Shown in pieces: positions 54,928-63,908 of a stretch of 64,000 nt of DNA. Position 1 is the stretch's first letter, and each line of letters starts with the position of its first letter. The DNA is from Telmatospirillum sp. (lineage in GTDB: Bacteria; Pseudomonadota; Alphaproteobacteria; Rhodospirillales; Magnetospirillaceae): NCBI GenBank assembly GCA_009712185.1, contig WASQ01000018.1:100998-164997 (forward strand), read 5' to 3'. The notes beneath the pieces are model-generated. The model did no database searches and was not told where the DNA came from. It saw nothing but the letters and a program-made list of their open reading frames with translations. Made by a program: the position numbers and the translations under genes.

Positions 54928-55100
54928 GGTTCCTCGGGTGCGTCCCGGGGCTAAGAGGGAAGCCGGTGTGATGCCGGCGCTGCCCCCGCAACTGTAAGCG
55001 GCGAGTTGCCGTCCGGCAGATCCACTGGTCCCTTTGAGGGGGACCGGGAAGGAGGACGACAGCGATGACCCGCGAGCCAGGAGACCTGCCGTGGCGACAT
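54928..55100 (+). promoter_or_regulatory. Cobalamin (B12) riboswitch
   Basis: All conserved parts are in order: AGCCGGTG near 54961, the core GCTGCCCCCGCAACTGTAAG at 54979-54998, a variable GC stem with GGTCCCTTTGAGGGGGACC around 55027-55045, and the closing block GATGACCCGCGAGCCAGGAG followed by ACCTGCC up to 55090. Cobalamin binding normally shuts off the downstream genes. The nearest downstream items are a 49-residue frame (55220) and the aldehyde dehydrogenase (55505). Confidence 0.93.
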
Positions 55101-55219
55101 AACACGTCCGCGGGCGGGGTGTCCTGATGGTCGCTGGCAGAGCCGCCCTTTCCGGCGCGGGTCCTTTTCGCACAGCGTCCGTTGCCGATCCCCCGGTCCG
55201 CTTCCCGGAGGGGGAAGAC

Positions 55220-55369
55220 ATGAGTGAGTCACGCGCCGTGCCGTTTGAACCGGACGGCAGACCCATCGTCGGCGGTCGGTTTCATCAAGACCGCCCGATC
55301 GTTCCGACCGTAACGACGATCCGCCACTCCCGCCGTTCCCGAATGGTGCCGGCCGGCCCTTCGGCCTGA
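55220..55369 (+). CDS. Small 49-residue protein of unknown function
   Basis: ATG 55220 is preceded by GGAGGGGGAAGAC, one of the best ribosome sites in the window, 119 bases after the riboswitch. The product is polar and basic (MSESRAVPFEPDGRPIVGG, then RRSRMVPAGPSA) with no helix, Cys or His cluster, so it is not CbtB. It may be a leader peptide linked to the riboswitch or a chance frame in GC-rich DNA. Confidence 0.4.
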   Translation: MSESRAVPFEPDGRPIVGGRFHQDRPIVPTVTTIRHSRRSRMVPAGPSA

Positions 55370-55370
55370 G

Positions 55371-55398
55371 CCATCATCCCCGGGCCCGGGGACGATGG
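55371..55398 (+). terminator. Long GC hairpin between the small frame and the aldehyde dehydrogenase
   Basis: A 28-base near-perfect palindrome (14-bp arms, one mismatch; CCATCATCCCCGGG and CCCGGGGACGATGG) follows the small frame by 1 base. It could be the expression platform or a stop signal; it has no T run. Confidence 0.5.
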
Positions 55399-55504
55399 GG
55401 GCGTTCGCTCGACACGGAACCATCATCGCCGTCGAACGGCGCATCTGTGCGCTCCCTGGCCGGGATCTCCTGTCCACATGGTCTTTTTTTTAGGAGAGCA
55501 CATC

Positions 55505-56920
55505 ATGGCGGAGTTTGCCGTGACACCGGATCGGGGCTGGCAAAGGAAGGCCGGTTCCGACGAACAGATCGGCCGGCTGGTGGGCCGGGCCCGCATCGCC
55601 CAGGGCGCCTACGAGGCCTTTGGTCAGGCCAAGGTGGATGCCATCGTGCGCGATTTCGCGCGCTATGTTCATGACAATGCGCCGGTCCTCGCCCGGCGGA
55701 CCGTCGAGGAGACGGGGTATGGCGTGGTCGAGGACAAGATTGCGAAGTGCCGCGGCAAGTCCCGCATGATCTGGCTCAGTCTCAAGGGGCGCAAAAGCCG
55801 GGGAATCGTGGGGGAGGACAAGGCCGCCGGCCTTGTGCTGATGGCAAAGCCGATGGGCGTGGTGGCCGCGATCTGCCCGGTGACCAATCCGGTGGTGACG
55901 CCGATGTGCAACGCGATGTTCGCCCTCAAGGCCGGCAATGCCATCGTTTTCGCGCCCCATCCGGCCGCCGAGGGGGTCACCGCGATGGTGGTTGGCGCCT
56001 TTCACGGGATCCTGAAGCGTCACGGCGCGCCGGAGGATCTGGTGCTGATGGTGACGGAAGGATCGATCGACAAGACCCAGGCCCTGATGCGTGCGGCCGA
56101 CGTTGTCGTCGCCACCGGAGGGGCGGAGATGGTCCGGTCGGCCTATTCCTCCGGCAAGCCCTCCTTCGGTGTCGGTCCCGGCAATGTTCCCGTCGTGATC
56201 GACCGGACGGCGGATCTTGCCCGGGCCTGCGAGAAAATCGTCATCGGGGCGTCCTTCGACAACGGTATCATCTGCTCGCATGAGGAGTTCGTGCTGGTAC
56301 CGCGTGATCGCTACCGCGACACCATCGATCAGTTCCTGGCAACGGGAAAGGTTTGGTTCTCCGACGACCCGGAAGTGGTCGAGCGACTGAGGCGGACGCT
56401 GTTCCCGGAAGGGCGGATGAACCGCGACGCGGTCGGGAAATCGCCCCAGGTGATCGGACGTCTGGCCGGGATCGAAATTCCGGAAGGTATCCGGGTCATC
56501 GTCCTGCCGGCCGCCGGACCGGGGAAGGCCGACGTCCTTGCCCGCGAGAAGATGTTCCCGGTTGTCGCCATTCTTCCCTACGACAGCTTCGACGAGGCCA
56601 TTGCCGCGGCCCGGGCGAACCTTCTGGTGGAAGGTGCCGGTCACACGGCCGCGATCCATTCCGAGGACGAGGCCCATATCCGGGCGCTGGGCTTGGCGCT
56701 GCCGATCAGCCGTCTGGTGGTCAATCAACCCTCGGCGACCGCCGCGGGCGGCGCCCCGACCAATGGATTCGCCCCGACGACGACGCTGGGGTGTGGTTCA
56801 TGGGGCGGAAACTCGATCTCTGAAAACCTGGATTTCAAGCATCTGATGAACCTGAGCCGGATCGGCAAGGTCATCAAGGACCGGGTTTTGCCGGCCGGAG
56901 ACGAGGTCTGGGCCGACTGA
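55505..56920 (+). CDS. CoA-acylating aldehyde dehydrogenase (AdhE/SauS/EutE group)
   Basis: ATG 55505 with AGGAGA upstream gives 471 residues. NAD(P) motif [13 protein letters not shown] (221-233) and active-site Cys257 in [14 protein letters not shown] are those of acylating enzymes (AdhE N-half, EutE, PduP, sulfoacetaldehyde dehydrogenase SauS). It converts an aldehyde plus CoA to an acyl-CoA, or the reverse. No EutE-style targeting peptide for microcompartments and no shell genes are present. Followed by an iron alcohol dehydrogenase (177-base gap) and preceded by a B12 riboswitch. Confidence 0.88.
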   Translation: MAEFAVTPDRGWQRKAGSDEQIGRLVGRARIAQGAYEAFGQAKVDAIVRDFARYVHDNAPVLARRTVEETGYGVVEDKIAKCRGKSRMIWLSLKGRKSRGIVGEDKAAGLVLMAKPMGVVAAICPVTNPVVTPMCNAMFALKAGNAIVFAPHPAAEGVTAMVVGAFHGILKRHGAPEDLVLMVTEGSIDKTQALMRAADVVVATGGAEMVRSAYSSGKPSFGVGPGNVPVVIDRTADLARACEKIVIGASFDNGIICSHEEFVLVPRDRYRDTIDQFLATGKVWFSDDPEVVERLRRTLFPEGRMNRDAVGKSPQVIGRLAGIEIPEGIRVIVLPAAGPGKADVLAREKMFPVVAILPYDSFDEAIAAARANLLVEGAGHTAAIHSEDEAHIRALGLALPISRLVVNQPSATAAGGAPTNGFAPTTTLGCGSWGGNSISENLDFKHLMNLSRIGKVIKDRVLPAGDEVWAD

Positions 56921-56959
56921 CGAGGCCCGGCCGGTGCAGAGACGCCACAGAGAGAATGG

Positions 56960-57025
56960 AGAGACCCGGCGTCCATGCACTCCGGCCTTCGCGGGGGCCG
57001 GGCGGCGACAATGGCGGTTTTTTTT
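56960..57025. repeat. REP-like palindromic element in the ALDH-ADH gap
   Basis: CCGGCC, 8 bases beginning TTCGCGG, then GGCCGG, with GACAATGGCGG and a T8 run downstream. The GGCCTTCGCGG core resembles widespread intergenic repeats of alphaproteobacteria. It may modulate read-through into the alcohol dehydrogenase gene. Confidence 0.45.
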
Positions 57026-57097
57026 GAGGGGCCAAGAACGGATGCGCGGGCTGTTCATGTCGGCCGGCGCGTCCGGCGAGGCGACAGGGTGATCTGA

Positions 57098-58246
57098 ATG
57101 AATAGTTTCGATTTCAATACGGTTCCCAGACTTGAAATGATGTGGTCCGGGGCATCGCAGCTTGGCAGTCTGCTCGCGGCCCGGGTTTCCGCCCGGCAAG
57201 CCCTGCTGGTGAGCGATGCCGGACTGGTCGCAGCCGGTGTCGTCGAGCCGGTTCTCCGGAGCCTGGAGGGCGGGGGATTCGATATCCGCCTGTTCGACCG
57301 GATCGTCGCCGATCCGCCGGAAAGCGTCCTGATGGACTGCGTCGGCGCCGCGTCTGGCTGCGATCTGGTGATCGGATTGGGCGGCGGCTCCTCGCTCGAC
57401 GTGGCGAAGCTGGCGGCGGTGATGCTGCGGACGCCCCAGGACCTGTCCGCGATGGCGGGCATCGACAAGGTTGCCGGCGAACGTCTGCCCCTGGTTCTGA
57501 TTCCGACGACCGCGGGAACCGGGTCGGAAGTGACGAACATCGCGATCATCACCACCGGCGGCCTGACCAAGACCGGCGTTGTCGCGCCCCAGCTCTACGC
57601 CGATTACGTGCTGCTCGACGCCGCGCTGACGGTCGGGCTGCCTCCGATCCATACCGCCGCCACGGGCATCGACGCGATGGTTCATGCGATCGAGGCCTAT
57701 ACCGGCCGGGTCCGCAAGAACCCGATTTCCGACGCCCTTGCCCGGGAAGCCCTGCGGCTTCTCTGCCGGAATCTCGTCACGGCCTGCGCCGACGGAAAGG
57801 ACCGGGGCGCCCGGGAAGGCATGCTGCTGGGGGCGACCCTGGCCGGGCAGGCTTTCGCCAACTCGCCGGTCGGAGCCGTTCATGCCCTGGCCTATCCGCT
57901 GGGCGGGCATTATCACATCCCCCACGGCCTGTCGAACGCCCTGATGCTGGTGCCGGTCCTACGCTTCAATGCGCGGGCGGCCGCTCCGCTTTACGCTGAA
58001 CTGGCCGATGTCCTTCTGGGGGTGGGGCCGGGAGAGATCCGGGCGCGTGCCGACCGGTTCGTCGAAGCCATGGACGGCCTGCTGAACCGGAGCGGCGCGC
58101 CGCGGCGGTTGCGCGATGTCGGCGTGACGAGGGACAGTCTGCCGGTCCTGGCGGCGGATGCGATGAAGCAGACCCGCCTTCTTGGCAACAATCCCGTCGA
58201 TCTCCTGGAGGCGGATGCCCTGGGGCTCTATATCGAGGCTTTCTGA
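57098..58246 (+). CDS. Iron-containing (group III) alcohol dehydrogenase
   Basis: A 382-residue enzyme. Cofactor loop GLGGGSSLDVAK (93-104), metal ligands Asp192, His196, His262 and His276 (TGIDAMVHAIEAYTG, AVHALAYPLGGHYHIPHG) with canonical spacing. It interconverts alcohols and aldehydes with NAD(P). Along with the preceding acylating aldehyde dehydrogenase it would form an alcohol to acyl-CoA route, similar to a split AdhE. Possible substrates include ethanol, 1,2-propanediol products and sulfoethanol-type alcohols. Confidence 0.9.
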   Translation: MNSFDFNTVPRLEMMWSGASQLGSLLAARVSARQALLVSDAGLVAAGVVEPVLRSLEGGGFDIRLFDRIVADPPESVLMDCVGAASGCDLVIGLGGGSSLDVAKLAAVMLRTPQDLSAMAGIDKVAGERLPLVLIPTTAGTGSEVTNIAIITTGGLTKTGVVAPQLYADYVLLDAALTVGLPPIHTAATGIDAMVHAIEAYTGRVRKNPISDALAREALRLLCRNLVTACADGKDRGAREGMLLGATLAGQAFANSPVGAVHALAYPLGGHYHIPHGLSNALMLVPVLRFNARAAAPLYAELADVLLGVGPGEIRARADRFVEAMDGLLNRSGAPRRLRDVGVTRDSLPVLAADAMKQTRLLGNNPVDLLEADALGLYIEAF

Positions 58247-58361
58247 GCCGCTCATGCCAACGCGCGGGTGCGCGGATGTGCGAGACGGGCCGGGGAAGCC
58301 GCACCGGCCCGCGCTTCGTCCCGCCCGATGACGGCCCGGGGGCCGACGCAGGCTCCGGGCC

Positions 58362-58408
58362 GGAGTGGACCACCGCAGTCATCGTCCCAATTGCCGGTGG
58401 TCCACTCC
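58362..58408 (+). terminator. Terminator-like hairpin after the alcohol dehydrogenase
   Basis: Perfect 14-bp stem (GGAGTGGACCACCG with its complement) and a 19-base loop, 115 bases after the stop. T-poor tail (CTCTTCTCC). Confidence 0.55.
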
Positions 58409-58821
58409 CTCTTCTCCGATCCTGAATGGACCGGCGCCCCGGGGCTTTCGCTTCAGGGCGGCTTTTGAGTCGGCCGGTTCGGGCTGGCTGGCCTTGTGCA
58501 TCTGATGGTCGATCAAACGAAAGATCTACAATTTTAAGTATTCACTAAAGTCGGAATTTTCCATCACGCCCAGGATGCAAATATAGCAGGAAAGATAAAT
58601 CACATTTTATCAAATATTAAATAAATATATGTTTACAGTTGTAACCTGCGAGTATAAGTATGAATGGATATTATTTAATCAGATGGTTATCATTTTCGCT
58701 CGAAAATAAAACCTTAAATTGAGTTTTTCTGATTTTTTAAGGGGGCGAAGTGATTGTTGCCGGAGGGGATGTGTCGGGACCGGCGCATCGTCGTCCGGAT
58801 GGGGGATCGTCAGGGGGGGCC
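58409..58821. other. AT-rich intergenic region before the DUF4214 gene
   Basis: The stretch 58510-58740 is strikingly AT-rich, in sharp contrast to the rest of the window, and holds several TTTAA and TATAA-like segments. No gene seen. It is probably a long promoter/leader, possibly bound by a silencer protein. Confidence 0.6.
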
Positions 58822-61743
58822 ATGGTCAGCAGTGCAAATATCGCGGTCGTCACCGCGCAGTACCGGTCGATTTTGTTTGCCGGGGATTCTGCCCCGGCGG
58901 CACAGGCGACGATCGAAGGCTATGCGGCGCTTCTGGACGCCGGATCGATCGGGCCGGCGCAGGTTGCGGCCGCGTTGAGTCTGTCCGGACCGGCGCAGAC
59001 GGTGGTGGATCCGATCATCCGGCTTTACCAGACGGCCCTTGGCCGGGCCCCGGATGCGACGGATCTGGCGTCGTGGGTGGTGCAGATCGTCCAGGGGACG
59101 ACGAGCCTGGACGGGATCGCGCGGGCTCTGGTGGGGTCGACGGAGTTCTCGACCCTTTACGGCAGTCACCCGGATATCGGATCGCTGGTGACGGCGCTTT
59201 ATCATAACGCCCTGGCGCGGACCCCGGATGCGACGGGGGCGGCGGACTGGGGCGCCTACCTGGGCCACGGGGGGGATCTGGCGGCGGCGATCCGGGTTTT
59301 CGCCGACAGCACGGAAACGGTGGGGCGGCTGGCGCCCGGGATCGCCAACTGGCAGGTGGCCGGTGCCCTGACGGGGCATCCGGACGCGCTGGTGCCGTCC
59401 TTTTCCGGTCCCGCCCCGTCGGCGGCCAGCGTGGGGCTGGTGGAACGCTTCATGAGCCATATTGTGCCGGGTGCCGCGCCGGAGGCCGCCACGCTGGCGA
59501 CGCTGGCGGGTCTTCTCGACAGCGGGATGATGACGCAGGCGCAGATTGCCGGGGCTCTGGCCTTGTCGGCACCGGTGACGGGGGTGGTCGATCCGCTGAT
59601 CCGGCTTTATCAGACGGCCTTCGACCGGGCCCCGGATCTCGGCGGGCTTTCGGGCTACACGGCGCTGATCTCCGGAAGCGGCGCGACGCTTCTGGATGTG
59701 GCCGGGGTTATGGCGTCGTCGTCGGAGTTCCTCAGCCGTTTCGGCAATGATCCCGGCCATGTGGCGATGATCGGCGGGCTTTATCAGGCGGCGCTGAACC
59801 GGGCTCCGTCGGCCGCGGAACTGTCGTCCTGGACGGCGGCCCTGAACAGCGGCGGCATCAGCGTGGCCCAGACGCTACTGGCGTTCGCGACCAGCACCGA
59901 GTTCACCCAGGCCTCGGCGTCGGCGATCACGAACTGGCTGGTGCAGGGCGCGGTGACCAGCAGCTATTCGGCGACGCTGGCGATCGGCGACCATGTCGCG
60001 CCCGTGGTCCCCCCCGCTCCGCAGCCTCAACCGCCGCAACCTCCTCAACCTCCTCAACCTCCGTCCGGACCGACGACATTCACGCTGACCACGGGGATCG
60101 ACACCCTGACGGGGTCCACACAGAACGACACCTTCAACGGGACCCTGGTGTTCGCCAGCGGGGTCTGTTCGGCGACCACGACCCTCAATCCGGGCGATAC
60201 CCTGACCGGCGGCGGCGGCACCGACACCCTGTCCGTGGCAGTGTCGGGCGCCGCGGGGGCCCCGGGCTATATCGCCGCGCCGGCCCTGACGTCGATCGCG
60301 CATATTCTGGTCGCCAACAGCGCGACGGACACCGCTCACCCGGTCACGATCAGTCTGGCCGGGGCCGACGCCTCGGTGTCGCTGATCGGAACCAGCGCCT
60401 CGACGACCGCCGGGGTTCAGACGGCCTTCACCAATGTGGGGGCGCTGGCGGCGATCCAGATGGCCGGGAGGGGGGATCTGTCCGTCACCTATGCGGCCCC
60501 GGTCGACGCGGGGGCCCATGACAGGGCGGCGCTTGCCGTGAACGGGGTGGGAACCAATGCGGCGACCCCGTCGACCATCACGGTCGATAGCGGCATCGAG
60601 ACGCTGGCGATCACCAGCATCACGGCCGCCAATTATTTGAAAGTGATCGATCCAGGGGTCCAAAGCATCACGGTCGCCGGCAACCAGCCCCTGGTGCTGG
60701 ATGTGTCGGGCGCGACCAACACGGCCCTGACATCGGTCGATGCCACCGCCGCCAGCCGCGCGATGACCATCGAGGGAATCACCGCCGCCGGCAGCTTCAA
60801 GGCGGGAAGCGGGCCCACGGTCCTTGATTTCACCTCGTCCGGGGTCGTGTTCAGCAGTGCCTTCCATGTCACCGGGGGCAGCGGGGGGACCACCCTTGAA
60901 ATCGGACAGGTCGGCAACACCCATGCGCTCGACAATGTGTCGGGCGTATCCTCCATCGTCTTTTCCGATAACGGGTCCGTCTCCATCATCGCGCCCGACG
61001 CCCTGGTGGCGACTGGACACACTCTGACGGTGGATGCCTCCGCCCTGACGGTGTCTCATGATCTGACCTGGAACGGCGCGGCGGAAACCACCGGATCCTT
61101 CGTGATCACCGGCGGCGCCGGGATCAATACCCTGACCGGAGGTCGCGGTAACGACACCATCAACGGCGGATCGTTTGTCAACGTCATTGATGGAAAGGAG
61201 GGAACCAACACCATCAATCTCGGAACGCATTCCAACGGCGATACGATTCTGTTGAACAATCTGACGAACGGCTTCGATGTTATCAGCGGTTTCGTCGGCA
61301 CCGGGGCGACGCATGATCAGGTCGTCGTGTCGACCTTAAGCGGTCTCTATTTCGTTACGTCGGGCGGAGGCAATGTCGCGGCCGGATCGTCCGCTGTTGC
61401 CCTCATGGTCACGACGACCGGCGCCTGTTCCTACGGTGGCGGGATCAATATGATCATGCTGGCGGATAAGGCTTATCAAGACTCCGCCGCAGTCGTCACC
61501 GCGTTGCAGACGGGAGGATCGTGCGAGTTGACGTTTTCTCACACCCTTGGCGCCAGCGCGGAACTGTTGGCGGTCTATTCCGACGGGGTGAATGCCCATC
61601 TGGTCGGAATCAATGCCAATCCATCCACCAACGTCGCGGCGGGAACGAGCTCCCAAAATATGACCTTCACGGATCTGGCCTCCTTTACCGGTGTCTCCGT
61701 CGTCGGCCTGCAAAGCTGGAGCGCGGCAGACTTCCATTTCTGA
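58822..61743 (+). CDS. Large DUF4214/RTX-type surface or secreted protein
   Basis: ATG 58822 (GGGGGGG upstream) gives 973 residues; GTG 58750 is an alternative, adding 24 residues. No Sec signal. Four DUF4214 modules in two ~190-residue duplicates (about 61-182 and 253-376; RLYQTALGRAPD and RLYQTAFDRAPD), a Pro/Gln hinge (398-417), then a beta-rich half with one RTX-like stretch (TLTGGRGNDTINGG) near the end. This suggests type I secretion and a role as an S-layer, adhesin or matrix protein. No secretion genes are nearby. The duplicates are also similar in DNA. Confidence 0.85.
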   Translation: MVSSANIAVVTAQYRSILFAGDSAPAAQATIEGYAALLDAGSIGPAQVAAALSLSGPAQTVVDPIIRLYQTALGRAPDATDLASWVVQIVQGTTSLDGIARALVGSTEFSTLYGSHPDIGSLVTALYHNALARTPDATGAADWGAYLGHGGDLAAAIRVFADSTETVGRLAPGIANWQVAGALTGHPDALVPSFSGPAPSAASVGLVERFMSHIVPGAAPEAATLATLAGLLDSGMMTQAQIAGALALSAPVTGVVDPLIRLYQTAFDRAPDLGGLSGYTALISGSGATLLDVAGVMASSSEFLSRFGNDPGHVAMIGGLYQAALNRAPSAAELSSWTAALNSGGISVAQTLLAFATSTEFTQASASAITNWLVQGAVTSSYSATLAIGDHVAPVVPPAPQPQPPQPPQPPQPPSGPTTFTLTTGIDTLTGSTQNDTFNGTLVFASGVCSATTTLNPGDTLTGGGGTDTLSVAVSGAAGAPGYIAAPALTSIAHILVANSATDTAHPVTISLAGADASVSLIGTSASTTAGVQTAFTNVGALAAIQMAGRGDLSVTYAAPVDAGAHDRAALAVNGVGTNAATPSTITVDSGIETLAITSITAANYLKVIDPGVQSITVAGNQPLVLDVSGATNTALTSVDATAASRAMTIEGITAAGSFKAGSGPTVLDFTSSGVVFSSAFHVTGGSGGTTLEIGQVGNTHALDNVSGVSSIVFSDNGSVSIIAPDALVATGHTLTVDASALTVSHDLTWNGAAETTGSFVITGGAGINTLTGGRGNDTINGGSFVNVIDGKEGTNTINLGTHSNGDTILLNNLTNGFDVISGFVGTGATHDQVVVSTLSGLYFVTSGGGNVAAGSSAVALMVTTTGACSYGGGINMIMLADKAYQDSAAVVTALQTGGSCELTFSHTLGASAELLAVYSDGVNAHLVGINANPSTNVAAGTSSQNMTFTDLASFTGVSVVGLQSWSAADFHF

Positions 61744-61782
61744 TCGACCCCCCGGTGCCGGCCGATAATGTTAATACCAGCC

Positions 61783-61808
61783 TGTGCCGATCGGAACCGA
61801 TCGGCACA
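61783..61808. terminator. Perfect 12-bp inverted repeat, 2-base gap
   Basis: TGTGCCGATCGG and its exact complement, separated by AA; one more C-G pair extends it to 13. Located 40 bases after the DUF4214 stop in a convergent gap with the hemerythrin gene. Confidence 0.6.
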
Positions 61809-61885
61809 GCCCTCAGTCCGCCCAAGGGGGCTCCGGAACCCTTGGGCCCCCGCTCGCTATCCACTCGCCGGCCCTCATCGGGCCA

Positions 61886-61923
61886 GCCAACCGGCGATGA
61901 CCCAATCCTCAACGCCGGTTGGC
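61886..61923. terminator. Perfect 11-bp inverted repeat between convergent genes
   Basis: GCCAACCGGCG and its complement with a 16-base loop, 32 bases from the end of the hemerythrin gene. Could end that transcript. Confidence 0.55.
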
Positions 61924-61954
61924 ATAAGAACAGGCTCACCGGGATTTGGAGGGA

Positions 61955-62386
61955 TCAGCAGGGAACCGGGGCCTCGGCCTCGCGGTGGGCCGGTCGGATC
62001 GCATAGTCGCGGTCCTCGGCCAGGATATGGTTGAAGAGCCAGCGCGCGATGCTGTTCAGATCGTTGTCGCTGAGTTCCGTCCGCTGACCTGACATCAGGG
62101 TGTCTTCGATCAGGGTCAGCTTTTCCAGGAAATCGCGATGCACCTGATAATGTTCGTCGGAATCCGGATATCCGATCTTCTTCATATACTTTTCCTCATT
62201 GTCAAAATGAAGAATCGTATGGTCGATCAATTCTGAAATCCGCTGGATGACCTCGTCCCGGGTGTGATTTTTTCGGTAAGCATATAAACAACTTATCTGA
62301 TCAATCATTGTTTTATGTTCGTCATCCAGATGGGTGACGCCGACAGTCATATTGTCGGACCAGGATATGATTGACTTTAATCTCAT
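61955..62386 (-). CDS. Bacteriohemerythrin
   Basis: A 143-residue four-helix protein; AGGTGG lies just before ATG 62386. All seven di-iron ligands are present: His24, His60, Glu64, His79, His83, His120 and Asp125 (LDDEHKTMI, HTILHFDNEEKYM, DEHYQVHRDF, LFNHILAEDRDY). It binds oxygen reversibly and may sense or deliver oxygen to oxidases or chemotaxis. Stands alone. Confidence 0.93.
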   Translation of the reverse strand: MRLKSIISWSDNMTVGVTHLDDEHKTMIDQISCLYAYRKNHTRDEVIQRISELIDHTILHFDNEEKYMKKIGYPDSDEHYQVHRDFLEKLTLIEDTLMSGQRTELSDNDLNSIARWLFNHILAEDRDYAIRPAHREAEAPVPC

Positions 62387-62642
62387 CGCCACCTCATGCC
62401 GGACGGCGACCGGGGCATCCCGGCGCCGCGCGGCGTCGTCATTCGCGCGGGGGGAGCCATCGCGCAAAACAGAAGGGGTGATCCTAGCAAGCATTTGGAA
62501 AAGCCCCAAGAGGTGGAAGGCCTCTTATGCCATCGGCCTAGAGAGCCGGATGCCTTTAAGCGGAACCGCGAACGCGATCCCTCTTAAAAGCTGAATTAGC
62601 ATCTGATCAATAGTTTAGAGCGTGAACGGGATGGGGCGGCGA

Positions 62643-63683
62643 TCATTGGCCGGCGGACGGATCCCCCGATAAACGGCGCTGAAGCACGGTTTTGCGGTAT
62701 TCGCCGGGGTTGGCGTCGGTCCATTTCTTGAAGGCGCGATGGAAGGCGCTGGTTTCGGCGAACCCGAGATCGGCCGCGATGTCCATGACGCTGCGGCGGC
62801 TGAAACTCAGGAGGTCGATCGCCATATCGCGGCGCATCTGGTCCTTGATCGACTGGTAGGACTGGCCTTCGGCCTCCAGGCGGCGACGCAGCGTGGAGGA
62901 GGACAATCCGACCGCCAGCGCCAGGTCATCGAAGCCCGGCCAGTCGGTGGGAGCCAGCCCCCGAAGCTGCTGGCGGATCCGGGCCGTGACCCCCTCGCGG
63001 TCGCGATATCGCAGCAGAAGATTTTCCGGAACCGCCGTCAGGAAATCCCGGATGGCCTCCGGGCTGCGGACCACCGGAAGAAGGCCGTGGCGCGCGTCGA
63101 TGAAAAGCGTGGTGGTGGCCTCCGAAAACCGGACGTCGGGGCAGAACAACAACGGATATTCGGCATGGTGTCCGGGAGGCGGATAGCGGAAATGCGCGGC
63201 GGCAATGGGAATGCGGCGATTGACCAGCCAGCAGACCAGCCGATGCGCGAACATCAACATGGTCTCCTGGGCGAAGACGCCGGCCCCCCGTTCGGGATGG
63301 GTTTCCCGGAGTCTGACCTGCAATTGGCCGTCACGACGGACCAGCGATCCCTGAATGTCGTCCAGATAGAGCGAGAAGCTGCGCAGAATCCAGATGAACG
63401 CCCGTTCCATTGTCGGGCAGCGCAACGCCCCCTGCGCCATCAGCGCGAAGCTGCCCACCTTCATCCGACGGGAATCATGGCCGAAAAACTCGTCATCCAG
63501 AACCTGGGCGATCAGGCGCAACAGGATGGTGTAGGTGGCGGACGACACGCGGGCGTGCGGATGGTCCAGAAGGCTGGGCGACAGGCCGACCTGTTCCAGG
63601 AGTTCGTCGGCGTCAAATCCCCGGTTGCGAAATCCCTCCAGCAGCCCGTCGACAAAGGCAATGGAAATGGTGCCTTTCGCCAT
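62643..63683 (-). CDS. AraC family regulator with ArgR/OruR-type N-terminal domain
   Basis: Start 63683 (MAKGTISIAFVDGLLEGF) gives 346 residues; an in-frame extension to 63782 would translate part of a direct repeat. N-terminal ligand domain about 5-215 (PF12625-like), C-terminal double helix-turn-helix with FDDLALAVGLSSSTLRRRLE and SVMDIAADLGFAETSAFHRA. No target is evident in the window; the region upstream extends past the right edge. Confidence 0.88.
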   Translation of the reverse strand: MAKGTISIAFVDGLLEGFRNRGFDADELLEQVGLSPSLLDHPHARVSSATYTILLRLIAQVLDDEFFGHDSRRMKVGSFALMAQGALRCPTMERAFIWILRSFSLYLDDIQGSLVRRDGQLQVRLRETHPERGAGVFAQETMLMFAHRLVCWLVNRRIPIAAAHFRYPPPGHHAEYPLLFCPDVRFSEATTTLFIDARHGLLPVVRSPEAIRDFLTAVPENLLLRYRDREGVTARIRQQLRGLAPTDWPGFDDLALAVGLSSSTLRRRLEAEGQSYQSIKDQMRRDMAIDLLSFSRRSVMDIAADLGFAETSAFHRAFKKWTDANPGEYRKTVLQRRLSGDPSAGQ

Positions 63684-63723
63684 GTTCTGTCCCACCACCT
63701 TTCTGTCCCGCGGAGACCCCACG

Positions 63724-63768
63724 GCGATCGCTTGAACGCGCTCGCCCTGCTTTTTTATAACTCCCTCA
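63724..63768. repeat. 45-bp direct repeat, copy 1
   Basis: Begins GCGATCGCTTGAACG and ends with CTTTTTTATAACTCCCTCA. Identical over 45 bases to 63909-63953, 185 bases away. It lies in the upstream region of the AraC gene. Confidence 0.85.
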
Positions 63769-63908
63769 ATCGCCGGGCGCACCCCTCCGGGGCGCTGGGC
63801 TTTCCTCCGCTACCGCTCCGGCGGGCTCAATGCCCGAACGCGGCCCGTCACCATTTTGACCGGGGCAACCGGCGCGCGTCCAAGAGATTGCCTGGTGACG
63901 TCACGACA

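Noticed and set aside
54928..55505. CbtB-type small protein behind the riboswitch
   Set aside because: The 49-residue frame has no membrane helix and no C-terminal His motif, so it is not a cobalt-transporter subunit.
58750..58821. GTG start and 24-residue N-terminal extension of the DUF4214 protein
   Set aside because: Possible, but ATG 58822 has a G-rich ribosome site and begins at the conserved part; kept only as an alternative.
59875..61314. 479-residue antisense frame inside the DUF4214 gene
   Set aside because: Result of codon bias; rich in Arg/Gly/Asp and lacks features of a real protein.
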